DNA from: Pandoraea capi
Lineage (GTDB): Bacteria; Pseudomonadota; Gammaproteobacteria; Burkholderiales; Burkholderiaceae
Direction: 5' to 3'
DNA: 64,000 bases
Assembly (NCBI RefSeq): GCF_902459735.1
Contig: NZ_CABPRV010000001.1
Coordinates: forward strand, 620,001-684,000
Shown: piece by piece, positions 43,390-52,104 of the stretch
How positions within the stretch are numbered: position 1 is the stretch's first letter
Layout of the letters: every line of letters begins with the position of its first letter
Made by a program: the position numbers and the translations under genes
The notes under the pieces: model-generated
What the model was told of the DNA's origin: nothing
What the model saw: the letters and a program-made list of their open reading frames with translations, nothing else
Database searches by the model: none

Positions 43390-44934
43390 TCAGGCACTCA
43401 GCGCATAGCGCCGCCGCTTCTCGACCTTGGTCTCATGCGTCATCTCGTTGCGACCGTCCTCAAAGACAGTCTCCAGCCGCACCGTGAATCCCCACAGACG
43501 CGCCACGTGCTTGAGCACCTCCTCGAAGCTGTCGTCAAGTGGCTTACGCTCGCTCTGCACGTGACGCAGTGTGAGCGACCGGTCCCCATGCAGATCGACG
43601 TGCGCGACCTGAATGTTCGGTTCGAGCTGACTGAGGTTGTACTGCTGCGCGAGCATCTCGCGAATCTCGCGATAGCCGGTATCGTTGTGGATGGCGGTCA
43701 CGCGCAGCCGACTGTCACGATCGTCATCAAGTACCAAGAACAGCTTGAGGTCGCGAATGACCTTGGGCGAGAGGAACTGCTGAATGAAGCTCTCGTCCTT
43801 GAAGTTGCGCATCGCAAAGTCGAGCGTCTTCAGCCAGTCCGAGCCTGCGATATCCGGCGCCCATTGACGATCCTCTTGCGTCGGTTCCTCGCACATGCGA
43901 CGAATGTCCTGGAACATCGCGAAGCCCAGCGCATACGGATTCAGACCGCTGTAGTATGGACTATCGAACGACGGTTGATAGACCACGTTCGTATGCGCGT
44001 GCAGGAACTCCATCATGAAGGCGTCATTGACGAGCTTCTCCTTGTAGAGCTGCTGGAGAATCGTGTAATGCCAGAACGTCGCCCAGCCTTCGTTCATGAC
44101 CTTCGTCTGACGCTGCGGATAGAAGTACTGCGCGAGCTTGCGCACGATGCGCACGATCTCGCGCTGCCACGGCGCGAGCTTCGGGGCGTTCTTCTCGAAG
44201 AAGTACAGCAGGTTCTCCTGCGGTTCGCCCGGGAATGGCGGCTCGTCGGAATCGGTCGGATCGAGGCCGTCGTCTTCATCGTCGTCGTGCAGCGCGTGAT
44301 TCGGCAGCGTGCGCCACAGATCGTTGATCTGCATCTGCAAATAGTTCTCGCGCTCCTTCTGCCGCGCCTGCTCCTGCGCGAGCGACAACCGTTTGGGTCG
44401 CTTGTAGCGATCCACGCCGTAGTTCATCAGCGCATGGCAGGAGTCGAGCAGCAGCTCCACGGACTGCTCGCCGTAGCGTTGCTCGCACTCGGTGATGTAG
44501 TTGCGCGCGAACAGCAGGTAATCGACGATAGCGTCGGCGCTGGTCCACGTGCGAAAAAGGTAATTGCCCTTGAAGAACGAGTTGTGACCGTAGCTGGCAT
44601 GCGCGATGGTCAGCGCCTGCATGGTCATGCTGTTCTCCTCCATCAGATACGCGATGCAGGGATTCGAGTTGATGACGATCTCGTACGCGAGCCCCATCTG
44701 CCCGCGCTTGTATCCGCGCTCGGACGACAGGAAGTGCTTGCCGTACGACCAGTGGTGATAGCCGATGGGCAGACCGACGGTCGCGTAGGCGTCGAGCATC
44801 TGCTCGGCGGTGATGATCTCGATTTGATTCGGATACGTGTCGAGCTTGAAGTTCGACGCGATACGCGCGATCTCATGCTCGTATCGCTGAATCAGTTCGA
44901 ACGTCCATTCCGATCCGGTGGAGATATACGCCAT
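43390..44934 (-). CDS. SpoVR-family protein (YcgB-like)
   Basis: A 514-residue soluble protein of the SpoVR/YcgB family. In Bacillus it is needed for spore cortex formation; in proteobacteria its biochemical role is unknown. Family features include MAYISTGSEWTFELIQRYEH at the start, NEGWATFWHYTILQQLYKEK (a His-rich segment suggesting a metal site) and YSGLNPYALGFAMFQDIRRM. The internal acidic stretch DDDEDDGLDPTDSDEP is probably a linker. It is third in the prkA-yeaH-spoVR cluster, a gene set that travels together widely and responds to stress and starvation in E. coli. Confidence 0.95.
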   Translation of the reverse strand: MAYISTGSEWTFELIQRYEHEIARIASNFKLDTYPNQIEIITAEQMLDAYATVGLPIGYHHWSYGKHFLSSERGYKRGQMGLAYEIVINSNPCIAYLMEENSMTMQALTIAHASYGHNSFFKGNYLFRTWTSADAIVDYLLFARNYITECEQRYGEQSVELLLDSCHALMNYGVDRYKRPKRLSLAQEQARQKERENYLQMQINDLWRTLPNHALHDDDEDDGLDPTDSDEPPFPGEPQENLLYFFEKNAPKLAPWQREIVRIVRKLAQYFYPQRQTKVMNEGWATFWHYTILQQLYKEKLVNDAFMMEFLHAHTNVVYQPSFDSPYYSGLNPYALGFAMFQDIRRMCEEPTQEDRQWAPDIAGSDWLKTLDFAMRNFKDESFIQQFLSPKVIRDLKLFLVLDDDRDSRLRVTAIHNDTGYREIREMLAQQYNLSQLEPNIQVAHVDLHGDRSLTLRHVQSERKPLDDSFEEVLKHVARLWGFTVRLETVFEDGRNEMTHETKVEKRRRYALSA

Positions 44935-44969
44935 GATGCGTCCTCGTTGTAGTACCGGCGGGACGGTTT

Positions 44970-46232
44970 TCAGGCCGCCTTCTTCTTGAACAGGTCGTGC
45001 AGCACCGGATAGATTTCAGCGGCTTCCATGATGCGTTGCATCGCGAAATTCGGGTGCTGCTGCTTGACCGACAGGTATTCGTTCCACAGATTCTGCGGCT
45101 CCGCGCTCGCCACCTCCACGTAGGCGAAGTACTGCACGGCCGGCATGATCGACTGCATCAGAATGTCGCGGCAGATGGGCGAATCCCCGTCCCAGTTGTC
45201 GCCGTCGGAAACCTGCGCGCCATAGATGTTCCAGTCGCTCGGCGAGTACCGGTCTGCAATGATCTCGTTCATCAGCTTGAGCGCGCTGGAGACCACCGTA
45301 CCGCCCGATTCCCGCGCATAGAAGAAGTCGTCTTCATTGACTTCCTTGGCCGTGGTGTGGTGACGGATGAGCACCAGATCGATGCGCTCGTAGTTATGCC
45401 GCAGGAACAGATAGAGCAGCATGAAGAAACGCTTGGCCAGATCCTTGCGGCTCTGATCCATGGAGCCCGAGACGTCCATCAGGCAGAACATGACGGCCTG
45501 CGCTTGCGGGCGCGGCTGCATGATCCGGTTCGAATACCGCAGATCGAGCTTTTCGATGTACGGGATCGCCTCGACACGCGTGCGCAGATGCGTAATCTCG
45601 TGGGCCAGCGCCATGGCGCGCTGCGACGTATCGCCCTCGCGCGAGACGATGTCCGCGTACTCGGCCTCAAGCTCGCGCAACTGTTTGCGATACGGGGCGG
45701 TAAGCGCGATGCGGCGGCCCAGCGAGCTGCGCATCGTGCGAATGACGTTGAGGTTCGACGGCGTGCCGTCGATGGAATAGCCCGCGCGGACCTTGCGGAA
45801 CTCCGGAATTTGCGCGAGCCGGCGTTTCGCGAGGTCCGGCAGCGCCATGTCCTCGAAGAAGAATTTCAGGAACTCCTCGCGCGAGAGGTTGAAAACGAAA
45901 TCGTCCTCGCCCTCTCCCGAGTCGCTGGCGCGGCTGCCGCCGCCCCCTGCGCCCGATGGCGGACGTTCGAAGTTGTCGCCCACCACGAACTCGCGATTGC
46001 CGGGGTGCACCATCTCCCGTCGCCCGCCGGGCCCGTGGTGGAACAACGGTTCCGAAATGTCCTTGACCGGGATCGAGACCTGTCCGCTGCCATCGATATC
46101 GGTGATCTTGCGCCCAGACACCGCCTTCGCTACCGCGCGGCGAATCTGATCGCGGTAGCGTTTGATAAAGCGCTGCTGGTTGATGGCGCTTTTGTTCTTG
46201 CCGTTTTGCCGTCTGTCGATGATTGCTGACAT
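44970..46232 (-). CDS. YeaH/YhbH-family protein (DUF444)
   Basis: A 420-residue protein of the YeaH/YhbH family. The N-terminal part is basic and conserved (AIIDRRQNGKNKSAINQQRF, IKRYRDQIRRAVAKAVSGRK). A Gly/Asp-rich linker (about 85-110) follows. The C-terminal part resembles a von Willebrand A domain: VMFCLMDVSGSMDQSRKDLA has the MIDAS DxSxS pattern. The proposed role is a partner of the PrkA kinase. It lies between prkA (18 bases upstream) and spoVR (35 bases downstream). Confidence 0.95.
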   Translation of the reverse strand: MSAIIDRRQNGKNKSAINQQRFIKRYRDQIRRAVAKAVSGRKITDIDGSGQVSIPVKDISEPLFHHGPGGRREMVHPGNREFVVGDNFERPPSGAGGGGSRASDSGEGEDDFVFNLSREEFLKFFFEDMALPDLAKRRLAQIPEFRKVRAGYSIDGTPSNLNVIRTMRSSLGRRIALTAPYRKQLRELEAEYADIVSREGDTSQRAMALAHEITHLRTRVEAIPYIEKLDLRYSNRIMQPRPQAQAVMFCLMDVSGSMDQSRKDLAKRFFMLLYLFLRHNYERIDLVLIRHHTTAKEVNEDDFFYARESGGTVVSSALKLMNEIIADRYSPSDWNIYGAQVSDGDNWDGDSPICRDILMQSIMPAVQYFAYVEVASAEPQNLWNEYLSVKQQHPNFAMQRIMEAAEIYPVLHDLFKKKAA

Positions 46233-46250
46233 AGTGGCCCCGATTGGTTG

Positions 46251-48173
46251 CTACGAGGATTTGCGCACGCGCAGATACCATTCCACAAGCAGGCGAACCT
46301 GCTTCGGGGTATAGCCCTTTTCCACCATACGGTTGACGAAGTTGGCGTGCTTTTCCTGATCCTCCTTGGACGACTTCGCATTGAACGAAATCACCGGCAG
46401 CAGATCCTCGGTGGTCGAGAACATGCGCTTCTCGATGACGGCCCGCAGCTTCTCGTAACTCGTCCAGAGCGGATTCTTGCCCGCGTTGTTGGCGCGCGCG
46501 CGCAGTACGAAGTTGACGATCTCGTTGCGGAAGTCCTTCGGGTTGGTGATCCCGGCCGGTTTTTCGACTTTCTCCAGTTCGTCGTTGAGCGCGGTACGGT
46601 CGAGAATTTCGCCGGTGTTCGGGTCGCGATACTCCTGATCCTGAATCCACAGATCCGCAAAGTTCACATACCGATCGAAGATGTTCTGACCGTACTCGGA
46701 ATACGATTCCAGATAAGCGGTCTGAATCTCCTTGCCGATGAACTCCACGAACGGCGCGGTCAGATACTCCTTGATGTAGGAGAGATAGCGCTTCTCGACT
46801 TCGCCCGCATACTGCTCACGCTCGATTTGCTGTTCGAGCACATACAGCATGTGCACTGGGTTGGCCGCGACTTCGGTGTTATCGAAGTTGAAGACCTTAG
46901 AGAGCACCTTGAAGGCGAAACGCGTGGACATGCCCGTCATCCCTTCGTCCACCCCAGCGTAGTCGCGGTACTCCTGATACGACTTGGCCTTGGGGTCGAT
47001 GTCCTTGAGGTTTTCACCGTCGTAGACACGCACCTTGGAGAAGATGTTGGAATTCTCGGGCTCTTTCAGGCGGGTGAGCACCGCGAACTGGGCGAGCATC
47101 TTGAGCACGTTCGGCGCGCGCGGGGCGTTGGCGAGCGAACTGTTTTTCACCAGCTTCTCGTAGATCTTCACCTCGTCGGTCACGCGCAGGCAGTACGGCA
47201 CCTTCACGATGTAGATACGATCGAGGAAAGCCTCGTTGTTGCGGTTGCCCTTGAAACTCTGCCATTCCGCTTCGTTCGAGTGAGCGAGCACGATACCGTC
47301 GAACGGAATCGCACCGAACCCTTCCGTCCCCTTGTAGTTGCCTTCCTGTGTCGCAGTCAGCAATGGGTGAAGCACCTTGATCGGCGCCTTGAACATTTCG
47401 ACGAATTCGAGCAGCCCACGGTTGGCCAGGCACAAACCGCCGGAGTAGGAATAGGCGTCCGGATCGTCCTGCGGGTACTCCTCGAGCTTGCGGATGTCGA
47501 CCTTGCCGACCAGCGACGAGATGTCCTGGTTGTTTTCGTCACCCGGCTCGGTCTTGGCAATCGCGATCTGCTGGAGCACCGACGGGCGCACCTTCACCAC
47601 GCGGAACTTCGTGATATCGCCGTTGAACTCGTTAAGACGCTTGGTGGCCCACGGCGACGGAATCGTATTGAGATAGCGCAACGGAATACCGAAGTCCTCT
47701 TCCAGAATCTTGCCGTCTTCCTCTGAGGAGAACAGGCCCAGAGGCGACTCGTGCACTGGCGATCCCTTCAGGCAATAGATGGGGACGTCTTCCATCAATA
47801 CCTTGAGCTTCTCGGCCAGCGACGACTTGCCGCCGCCCGGGGGCCCGAGTAGATACAGAATCTGTTTGCGTTCTTCGAGTCCTTGCGCCGCGTGTTTGAA
47901 GAACGAGACGATTTGCTCGATCGTGTCTTCCATGCCGTAGAAGTCACGGAAGGCAGGATAGATCTTGATGATCTTGTTGGAGAACAGCCGCGAGAGTCGC
48001 GGGTCGTGATGCGTATCGATCAGCTCAGGCTCACCGATGGCGCGCAACATGCGCTCGGCTGCCGTCGCGTACGCAGTCGAGTCCTTCTTACAGATCTCCA
48101 GATATTCCTGGATGCTGTATTCCTCTTCCCTGCGTGCTTCGAAACGTGTCGTGTAGTGGCTGAAAATATCCAT
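46251..48173 (-). CDS. PrkA-family serine protein kinase (YeaG-like AAA+ protein)
   Basis: A 640-residue protein with an N-terminal AAA+ core (about 60-390) carrying LYLLGPPGGGKSSLAEKL (Walker A) and a C-terminal PrkA domain distantly related to protein kinases (about 400-640). The start MDIFSHYTTRFEARREEEYS is the standard PrkA/YeaG N-terminus, so the ATG at 48173 is preferred over 48194. In E. coli YeaG acts with YeaH in nitrogen starvation and acid responses, under RpoS and RpoN. It heads the operon prkA-yeaH-spoVR here. No sigma-54 promoter was recognised in the upstream region by eye. Confidence 0.96.
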   Translation of the reverse strand: MDIFSHYTTRFEARREEEYSIQEYLEICKKDSTAYATAAERMLRAIGEPELIDTHHDPRLSRLFSNKIIKIYPAFRDFYGMEDTIEQIVSFFKHAAQGLEERKQILYLLGPPGGGKSSLAEKLKVLMEDVPIYCLKGSPVHESPLGLFSSEEDGKILEEDFGIPLRYLNTIPSPWATKRLNEFNGDITKFRVVKVRPSVLQQIAIAKTEPGDENNQDISSLVGKVDIRKLEEYPQDDPDAYSYSGGLCLANRGLLEFVEMFKAPIKVLHPLLTATQEGNYKGTEGFGAIPFDGIVLAHSNEAEWQSFKGNRNNEAFLDRIYIVKVPYCLRVTDEVKIYEKLVKNSSLANAPRAPNVLKMLAQFAVLTRLKEPENSNIFSKVRVYDGENLKDIDPKAKSYQEYRDYAGVDEGMTGMSTRFAFKVLSKVFNFDNTEVAANPVHMLYVLEQQIEREQYAGEVEKRYLSYIKEYLTAPFVEFIGKEIQTAYLESYSEYGQNIFDRYVNFADLWIQDQEYRDPNTGEILDRTALNDELEKVEKPAGITNPKDFRNEIVNFVLRARANNAGKNPLWTSYEKLRAVIEKRMFSTTEDLLPVISFNAKSSKEDQEKHANFVNRMVEKGYTPKQVRLLVEWYLRVRKSS

Positions 48174-49139
48174 ATGCCTCACCCCCCGCTTCATCGGAAA
48201 ACATCGCGATGCGATGCCCGCTCTGTTGCCTAAGACCCGGATGACTGCGCAATGGTTTCGACCTGGCTCACTGCATGCCGGAGCGACTTACGCGAAACCT
48301 TTCGCACTGTCCCCTCCCTCACATGAACGACTCAAAATCGGTTTAGGTTGACTTTAAACTTGTCACTGAAAATTGCAACCGTTAACTCATCATATGCACA
48401 AACAAAAAAACTGTCGCTAGATATTTTCCGCAGCGCTAAGCATTCTCGATAACCCGCATGCAGCAAGGGTTTCCACGACCTCTACGCATTGCGCACGTCA
48501 CGCCAGACAGGTCAAAATTCGAGCGACTTTTCGCGTCTTCACCCACGCATTGCGCACTCGGGTTTGCCTGCATTCGATCACGTTCGCGCATCTGCGTTAC
48601 TTACTAAGGAATCCTATCTATCCAATAGAATTTCTTACTGCGACACGATGATTGACGTGCAATGTTTTCGGGAAAAAAAGTGGGTGGCCCATCGACGTCG
48701 ACGAAGCCGAAGACGTGGGCGCGAGAGGCCTGCTTTCCTGTCGAAGCGTCGCGGCTGCGCGAAGTCGCGAAGGTCGTGCGATCGACATGCGCCAATGCAT
48801 CTGCAACGGCATGTTCGTCGCAAGCGGAAAGTCAAAAGCGGATGGATGTCTGAGCGGGCTCACCTCCTCCTTGCAAATCGCCGATCTCTGGAATGAAGCG
48901 AACAACGTGCCAGACGACCGAGTTCGAAACCATGTTACGCCGGTTCGCCAAAATCTGCTGCGCGGATATGTAACGTGATGTGACCCTGTCCGCGATGCCC
49001 TCGCGCGCATCCCGCAGCGCCGCCGACGGGCGTCCGCATGCCCCGGGCGGTTTCATGCAATAATGCAACTTTGTTGCATTTGCGTCCTATTTGATACACA
49101 GTTGCAGACTGTGTCGGGGCCTCGCCCATTCCCTTATCC
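48174..49139. other. Long non-coding region between prkA and the metal-transport operon
   Basis: These 966 bases hold no gene that I can support. The part 48340-48440 is AT-rich and should contain the prkA promoter on the minus strand. From 48650 to 49000 GC-rich frames are open on both strands (for example 48652-48978 plus, with a TTG start) but have no recognisable family, so they are not called. A palindrome before the metal-transport operon is listed separately. Confidence 0.45.
49062..49080. promoter_or_regulatory. Palindrome before the metal ABC operon (candidate Zur/Fur-family site)
   Basis: An 8-bp inverted repeat AATGCAAC-TTT-GTTGCATT lies 60 bases before the first ORF of the zinc/manganese transporter operon. 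Its size and place fit a metal-dependent repressor of the Fur/Zur family, and the AT-rich flank may hold the promoter. The exact Zur consensus for this genus is not known to me, so the regulator is inferred. Confidence 0.55.
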
Positions 49140-49262
49140 ATGATTCGCTTCTCCGTTTGGCTCTACCGTCTCGCTGGCTGGGAGCGCACGGCACTTACGC
49201 TGCTCGTGCTCATCCCCCTTTGGGCGCTCGTTTTCTGGGCGCTGAGAGGGGTCGCCTCGTGA
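49140..49262 (+). CDS. 40-residue membrane micro-protein heading the metal ABC operon
   Basis: The frame begins MIRFSVWLYRLAGWERTALT and continues with one hydrophobic helix (about 18-35, Leu/Trp/Ala-rich, ending WALVFWALRG). The last codon GCC-TCG and stop TGA overlap the GTG start of the next gene as GTGA (49259-49262), the same overlap used between the next two genes. This points to translational coupling and a real ORF. The ribosome-binding site is weak. Function is unknown; it could be a leader that controls transporter translation or a small partner of the permease. Confidence 0.5.
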   Translation: MIRFSVWLYRLAGWERTALTLLVLIPLWALVFWALRGVAS

Positions 49263-50059
49263 TCGGCTGCCAGGATCTCTGCGTCCAGTTCGGCCCGAAC
49301 GTCGCGCTCGCAGGCGTGAGCGCCACCTTCGCGCCCGGCGTGCTCTCGGCCGTCGTCGGCCCGAACGGCGGCGGCAAGACCACCCTGCTTCGCTCGCTTG
49401 CGGGGCTGCAAAAGGCATCCAGCGGCAGCATCGTCAGCGATGGCCCCGTGGCCTACCTGTCGCAGCGGCCCGAAACGGATCATCGCTTTCCGATGTGCGT
49501 GGAAGAATATGTGCTGACGGGCACGTGGCGTCGCACCGGCGACGCCCGCCGCCTGGGACGCGACGAGTTCGATCGCGCGCTGGACGCACTGGCCCGCGTG
49601 GGCCTCGCCGACAAGCGGGCGCAGGCGCTCGAAGCCTTGTCCGGCGGACAATGGCAGCGTGCCCGCTTCGCGCGTCTGATCGTGGAAGACGCGCCGATCG
49701 TTTTGCTGGACGAACCCCTCACCGGCATCGACGTGCCCTCGGCGGAACTGTTGCTGGCCCTGCTGGACCAATGGCGCAACGAGGGACGCACCGTCGTTGC
49801 CGTCCTTCACGATCTACCGCTGGTGCTGGAGCGTTTCGCGCATGTCGCCGTGATGGCTGGTCGGCTGGTCGCCTCGGGCGCGCCCGCAGACTGTCTGCAC
49901 GCCGGATTTCCATCGGCCGACGCGGCCAGTGGTACCGGCGGTGGCACGCACGTCGGCTTGTCGGGCGCGGGCGGTTACACCGCGTTCGCTGCGAATCAAG
50001 GGGCGCAGGCGCGCCCGGCGGCGTCCGCCAACCTCTCTGCGCCGGGAGGTCGTCGGTGA
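49259..50059 (+). CDS. znuC: Metal ABC transporter ATPase (ZnuC-like)
   Basis: A 266-residue ATP-binding subunit of a zinc- or manganese-type uptake system. Walker A is VVGPNGGGKTTLLRS, the signature LSGGQWQRARFARLI and Walker B PIVLLDEPLTGID, followed by VLHDLPLVLERF. AYLSQRPETDHRFPM resembles the Q-loop of ZnuC-type proteins. The C-terminal 50 residues are Gly/Ala-rich and look disordered. The GTG start at 49259 has GAGAGG eight bases before it and matches the family N-terminus (MIGCQDLCVQFGPNV); the frame is open further upstream but overlaps the micro-ORF. The gene ends by GTGA overlap with the permease gene. Confidence 0.88.
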   Translation: MIGCQDLCVQFGPNVALAGVSATFAPGVLSAVVGPNGGGKTTLLRSLAGLQKASSGSIVSDGPVAYLSQRPETDHRFPMCVEEYVLTGTWRRTGDARRLGRDEFDRALDALARVGLADKRAQALEALSGGQWQRARFARLIVEDAPIVLLDEPLTGIDVPSAELLLALLDQWRNEGRTVVAVLHDLPLVLERFAHVAVMAGRLVASGAPADCLHAGFPSADAASGTGGGTHVGLSGAGGYTAFAANQGAQARPAASANLSAPGGRR

Positions 50060-50919
50060 GCGCCTTGCTGAACCTCATCGTCGGACCGTTCGCGGAATTC
50101 GACTTCATGCGGCACGCCCTCGTCGGGAGTCTGGCGCTTTCGCTCGGTTGCACGCCCGTGGGCGTGTTTTTGCTGCTGCGCCGCATGAGCCTGATGGGCG
50201 ACTCGCTCTCGCACGCCGTGTTGCCCGGCGCCGCCGTGGGCTATCTGATCGGCGGCCTGTCGCTGCCGTGGATGGCCGGAGGCGGCATGGTGGCGGGCCT
50301 GCTCGTCGCCCTGCTCGCAGGGCTGTCGAGCCGTCGCACACGGCTGGACGAAGGGGCGTCGTTCGCCGGCTTCTACCTGCTGGCGCTCGCCGGCGGCGTG
50401 GTGATCGTCTCCAAATGGGGCAACAGCGTCGACCTGATGAACCTGCTGTTCGGTTCGGTGCTCGCGGTCGACGACCCGTCGCTGATATTGGTGGCCGCCA
50501 TCACGACCGTGACGCTGCTCTGGTTCGGTTGGCACTATCGCGGGCTCGTGCTCGACAGCGCCGACCCGACCTTCCTCGGCCAGCGCAACGGGCGCGGCGT
50601 GATGCGCTATCACCTCGGCTTCACGGTGCTGACGGTGATGAACCTCGTTGCGGGCTTTCAGGCGATGGGCACGCTCATGGCCGTGGGGCTGATGATGCTG
50701 CCGGCCGCCACGGCCCGCCTCGTCGCCCGAACCCTGCCCGGCATGTTGCTGAGCGCGTGGCTGGTGGCCAGCGCATCGAGCGTGATCGGGCTGCTGATTT
50801 CGTATTACCTGGCTTGCCCATCCGGGCCGGCCATCGTATTGACGGCAGGTGTCGCCTATCTGGGCGCGCTGCTTGTTTCGCCGGGCGGTGCAAGTACTGC
50901 CAAAGCGCCGGCGCTTTGA
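50056..50919 (+). CDS. znuB: Metal ABC transporter permease (ZnuB/MntB-like)
   Basis: A 287-residue ABC-3 family permease with about eight or nine helices. ALSLGCTPVGVFLLLRRMSL and MGDSLSHAVLPGAAVGYLIG are hallmark segments, the latter with the conserved GDxLSHAVLPG. QRNGRGVMRYHLGFTVLTV contains a cytoplasmic loop. The GTG at 50056 has GGGAGGT five bases upstream and overlaps the previous stop. The metal, zinc or manganese, is not decided by sequence; the gene symbol follows the ATPase and the binding protein. Confidence 0.9.
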   Translation: MSALLNLIVGPFAEFDFMRHALVGSLALSLGCTPVGVFLLLRRMSLMGDSLSHAVLPGAAVGYLIGGLSLPWMAGGGMVAGLLVALLAGLSSRRTRLDEGASFAGFYLLALAGGVVIVSKWGNSVDLMNLLFGSVLAVDDPSLILVAAITTVTLLWFGWHYRGLVLDSADPTFLGQRNGRGVMRYHLGFTVLTVMNLVAGFQAMGTLMAVGLMMLPAATARLVARTLPGMLLSAWLVASASSVIGLLISYYLACPSGPAIVLTAGVAYLGALLVSPGGASTAKAPAL

Positions 50920-50930
50920 GAGAGGGAAAC

Positions 50931-51911
50931 ATGTTCGGATTGGGTAAGGGCGCCAAACGCTTTAGCGGCATCAGCGGCGCCAGTAGTGTCAGCGGCAGTC
51001 TCCGTAGCAAGTCGTGGTTCGGCGCAGGCCTCTTCGCCGCCCTGTTCGCGCTGACCCTGGCATTCGCCGGCCCGGCGCGGGCGCAGGACACGCGCCTGCC
51101 GGTCGGCGTGAGCTTCAGCATTCTGTCGGACATCGTCAAAGCCGTCGGCGGCGACCGGATCGACGTCACCACGCTGGTCGGCCCGGATCAGGACACCCAC
51201 ACCTACGAGCCGACCCCGGCTGACGTTGCCAAGCTTGCCGGCACCAAGCTGTTCTTCGTGAACGGCCTGGGTTTTGAAGGCTGGCTGCCCCGTCTGATGA
51301 AGTCGAGCCACTATTCCGGCCAGCTCGTCACGGTCACGAAGGGCCTCAAGCCCCGCACGATGGAGGACGACGGCAAGACGATCACGGATCCGCACATGTT
51401 TCAGGATCCCGAGCGCGTGAAGACCATGGTGGACAACATCGCGGCCGCCCTCTCGCAAGCTGACCCGGCCGGCGCGCCTTACTATGCCGCGCGCGCCCAA
51501 AACTACCGTGTCGCGCTCGACGAGGTGATCGCCTGGGCCAAGAAGCAGCTGGCCTCGATTCCGCCGTCACGCCGCGTGGTGCTGACCTCGCACGACGCCT
51601 TCGGCTACCTCGGCATGCGCTTCGACATCAAATTCCTCGCCCCGGAAGGCGTGTCGACGGAAAGCGAAGCCAGCGCCCGCGACGTCGCCAACCTGATCCG
51701 CGTGATCCGCAAGACGGGCATCAAGGCGGTATTCATGGAGAACATCTCCAATCCGCGACTGGTCGAACGCATTGCGCACGACGCCAAGGTGACGGTCGAC
51801 GGCAAGCTGTACTCCGACGCCCTGTCGAAGAATCCGGAAGCGACGACCTACCTCCAGTTGTTCCAGTACAACATCCGGGCGCTGGCCACGGCGATGAAGG
51901 ACAACCGCTGA
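50931..51911 (+). CDS. znuA: Metal ABC transporter substrate-binding protein (ZnuA-like)
   Basis: A 326-residue periplasmic cluster A-I binding protein. A long signal peptide ends near GPARAQDT, at about residue 50. The mature protein reads PVGVSFSILSDIVKAVGGDR. Metal ligands are H90 (TYEPTP segment), H155 (in DPHMFQDP), and the later His and Asp/Glu expected near TSHDAFGYLGMRF. The metal-binding His-rich loop of E. coli-type ZnuA is short or missing, which fits manganese- or zinc-binding relatives alike. The ATG at 50931 follows AGAGGGA by five bases. It is the last gene of the operon. Confidence 0.9.
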   Translation: MFGLGKGAKRFSGISGASSVSGSLRSKSWFGAGLFAALFALTLAFAGPARAQDTRLPVGVSFSILSDIVKAVGGDRIDVTTLVGPDQDTHTYEPTPADVAKLAGTKLFFVNGLGFEGWLPRLMKSSHYSGQLVTVTKGLKPRTMEDDGKTITDPHMFQDPERVKTMVDNIAAALSQADPAGAPYYAARAQNYRVALDEVIAWAKKQLASIPPSRRVVLTSHDAFGYLGMRFDIKFLAPEGVSTESEASARDVANLIRVIRKTGIKAVFMENISNPRLVERIAHDAKVTVDGKLYSDALSKNPEATTYLQLFQYNIRALATAMKDNR

Positions 51912-51945
51912 GCCCTGACGGGCGCGCCCTTCCCCGCTCCTCCTC

Positions 51946-51971
51946 GGTGCACGCGGTATAATGCGTGCACC
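51946..51971. promoter_or_regulatory. Inverted repeat with TATAAT in the loop, before miaB
   Basis: The arms GGTGCACGC (51946-51954) and GCGTGCACC (51963-51971) flank GGTATAAT. TATAAT at 51957-51962 would be an ideal -10 element, but no good -35 lies 17 bases before it. It may be an operator-covered promoter of the miaB operon, or a terminator-like hairpin for znuA. Confidence 0.5.
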
Positions 51972-52001
51972 ACACACCGGCCCCACGACGGAGGTCCGGA
52001 C

Positions 52002-52027
52002 AGGCCGGCTATGCCGGCTTTTGCGTT
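52002..52027 (+). terminator. Hairpin with short T-run before miaB
   Basis: The stem AGGCCGGC/GCCGGCTT (52002-52009 with 52013-52020) has a 3-base loop and continues TTGCGTTT. It may terminate the metal-transport operon or act as a leader attenuator for miaB. Confidence 0.5.
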
Positions 52028-52104
52028 TGGTTGCGTTTGAATTTCGCTCGAATTTCATGATTACCGACGCCCCCAGGTCAACCACTGCGAACGGCGCACA
52101 CTCC

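Noticed and set aside
48652-48978. 108-codon plus-strand ORF with TTG start in the prkA-znu gap
   Set aside because: No recognisable family or ribosome-binding site, and competing open frames on both strands; kept as unresolved non-coding.
49929-51911. 660-codon plus-strand frame as one long gene
   Set aside because: Only its last 327 codons (from 50931) form the ZnuA-like protein with signal peptide; the rest is an out-of-frame shadow of znuC and znuB.
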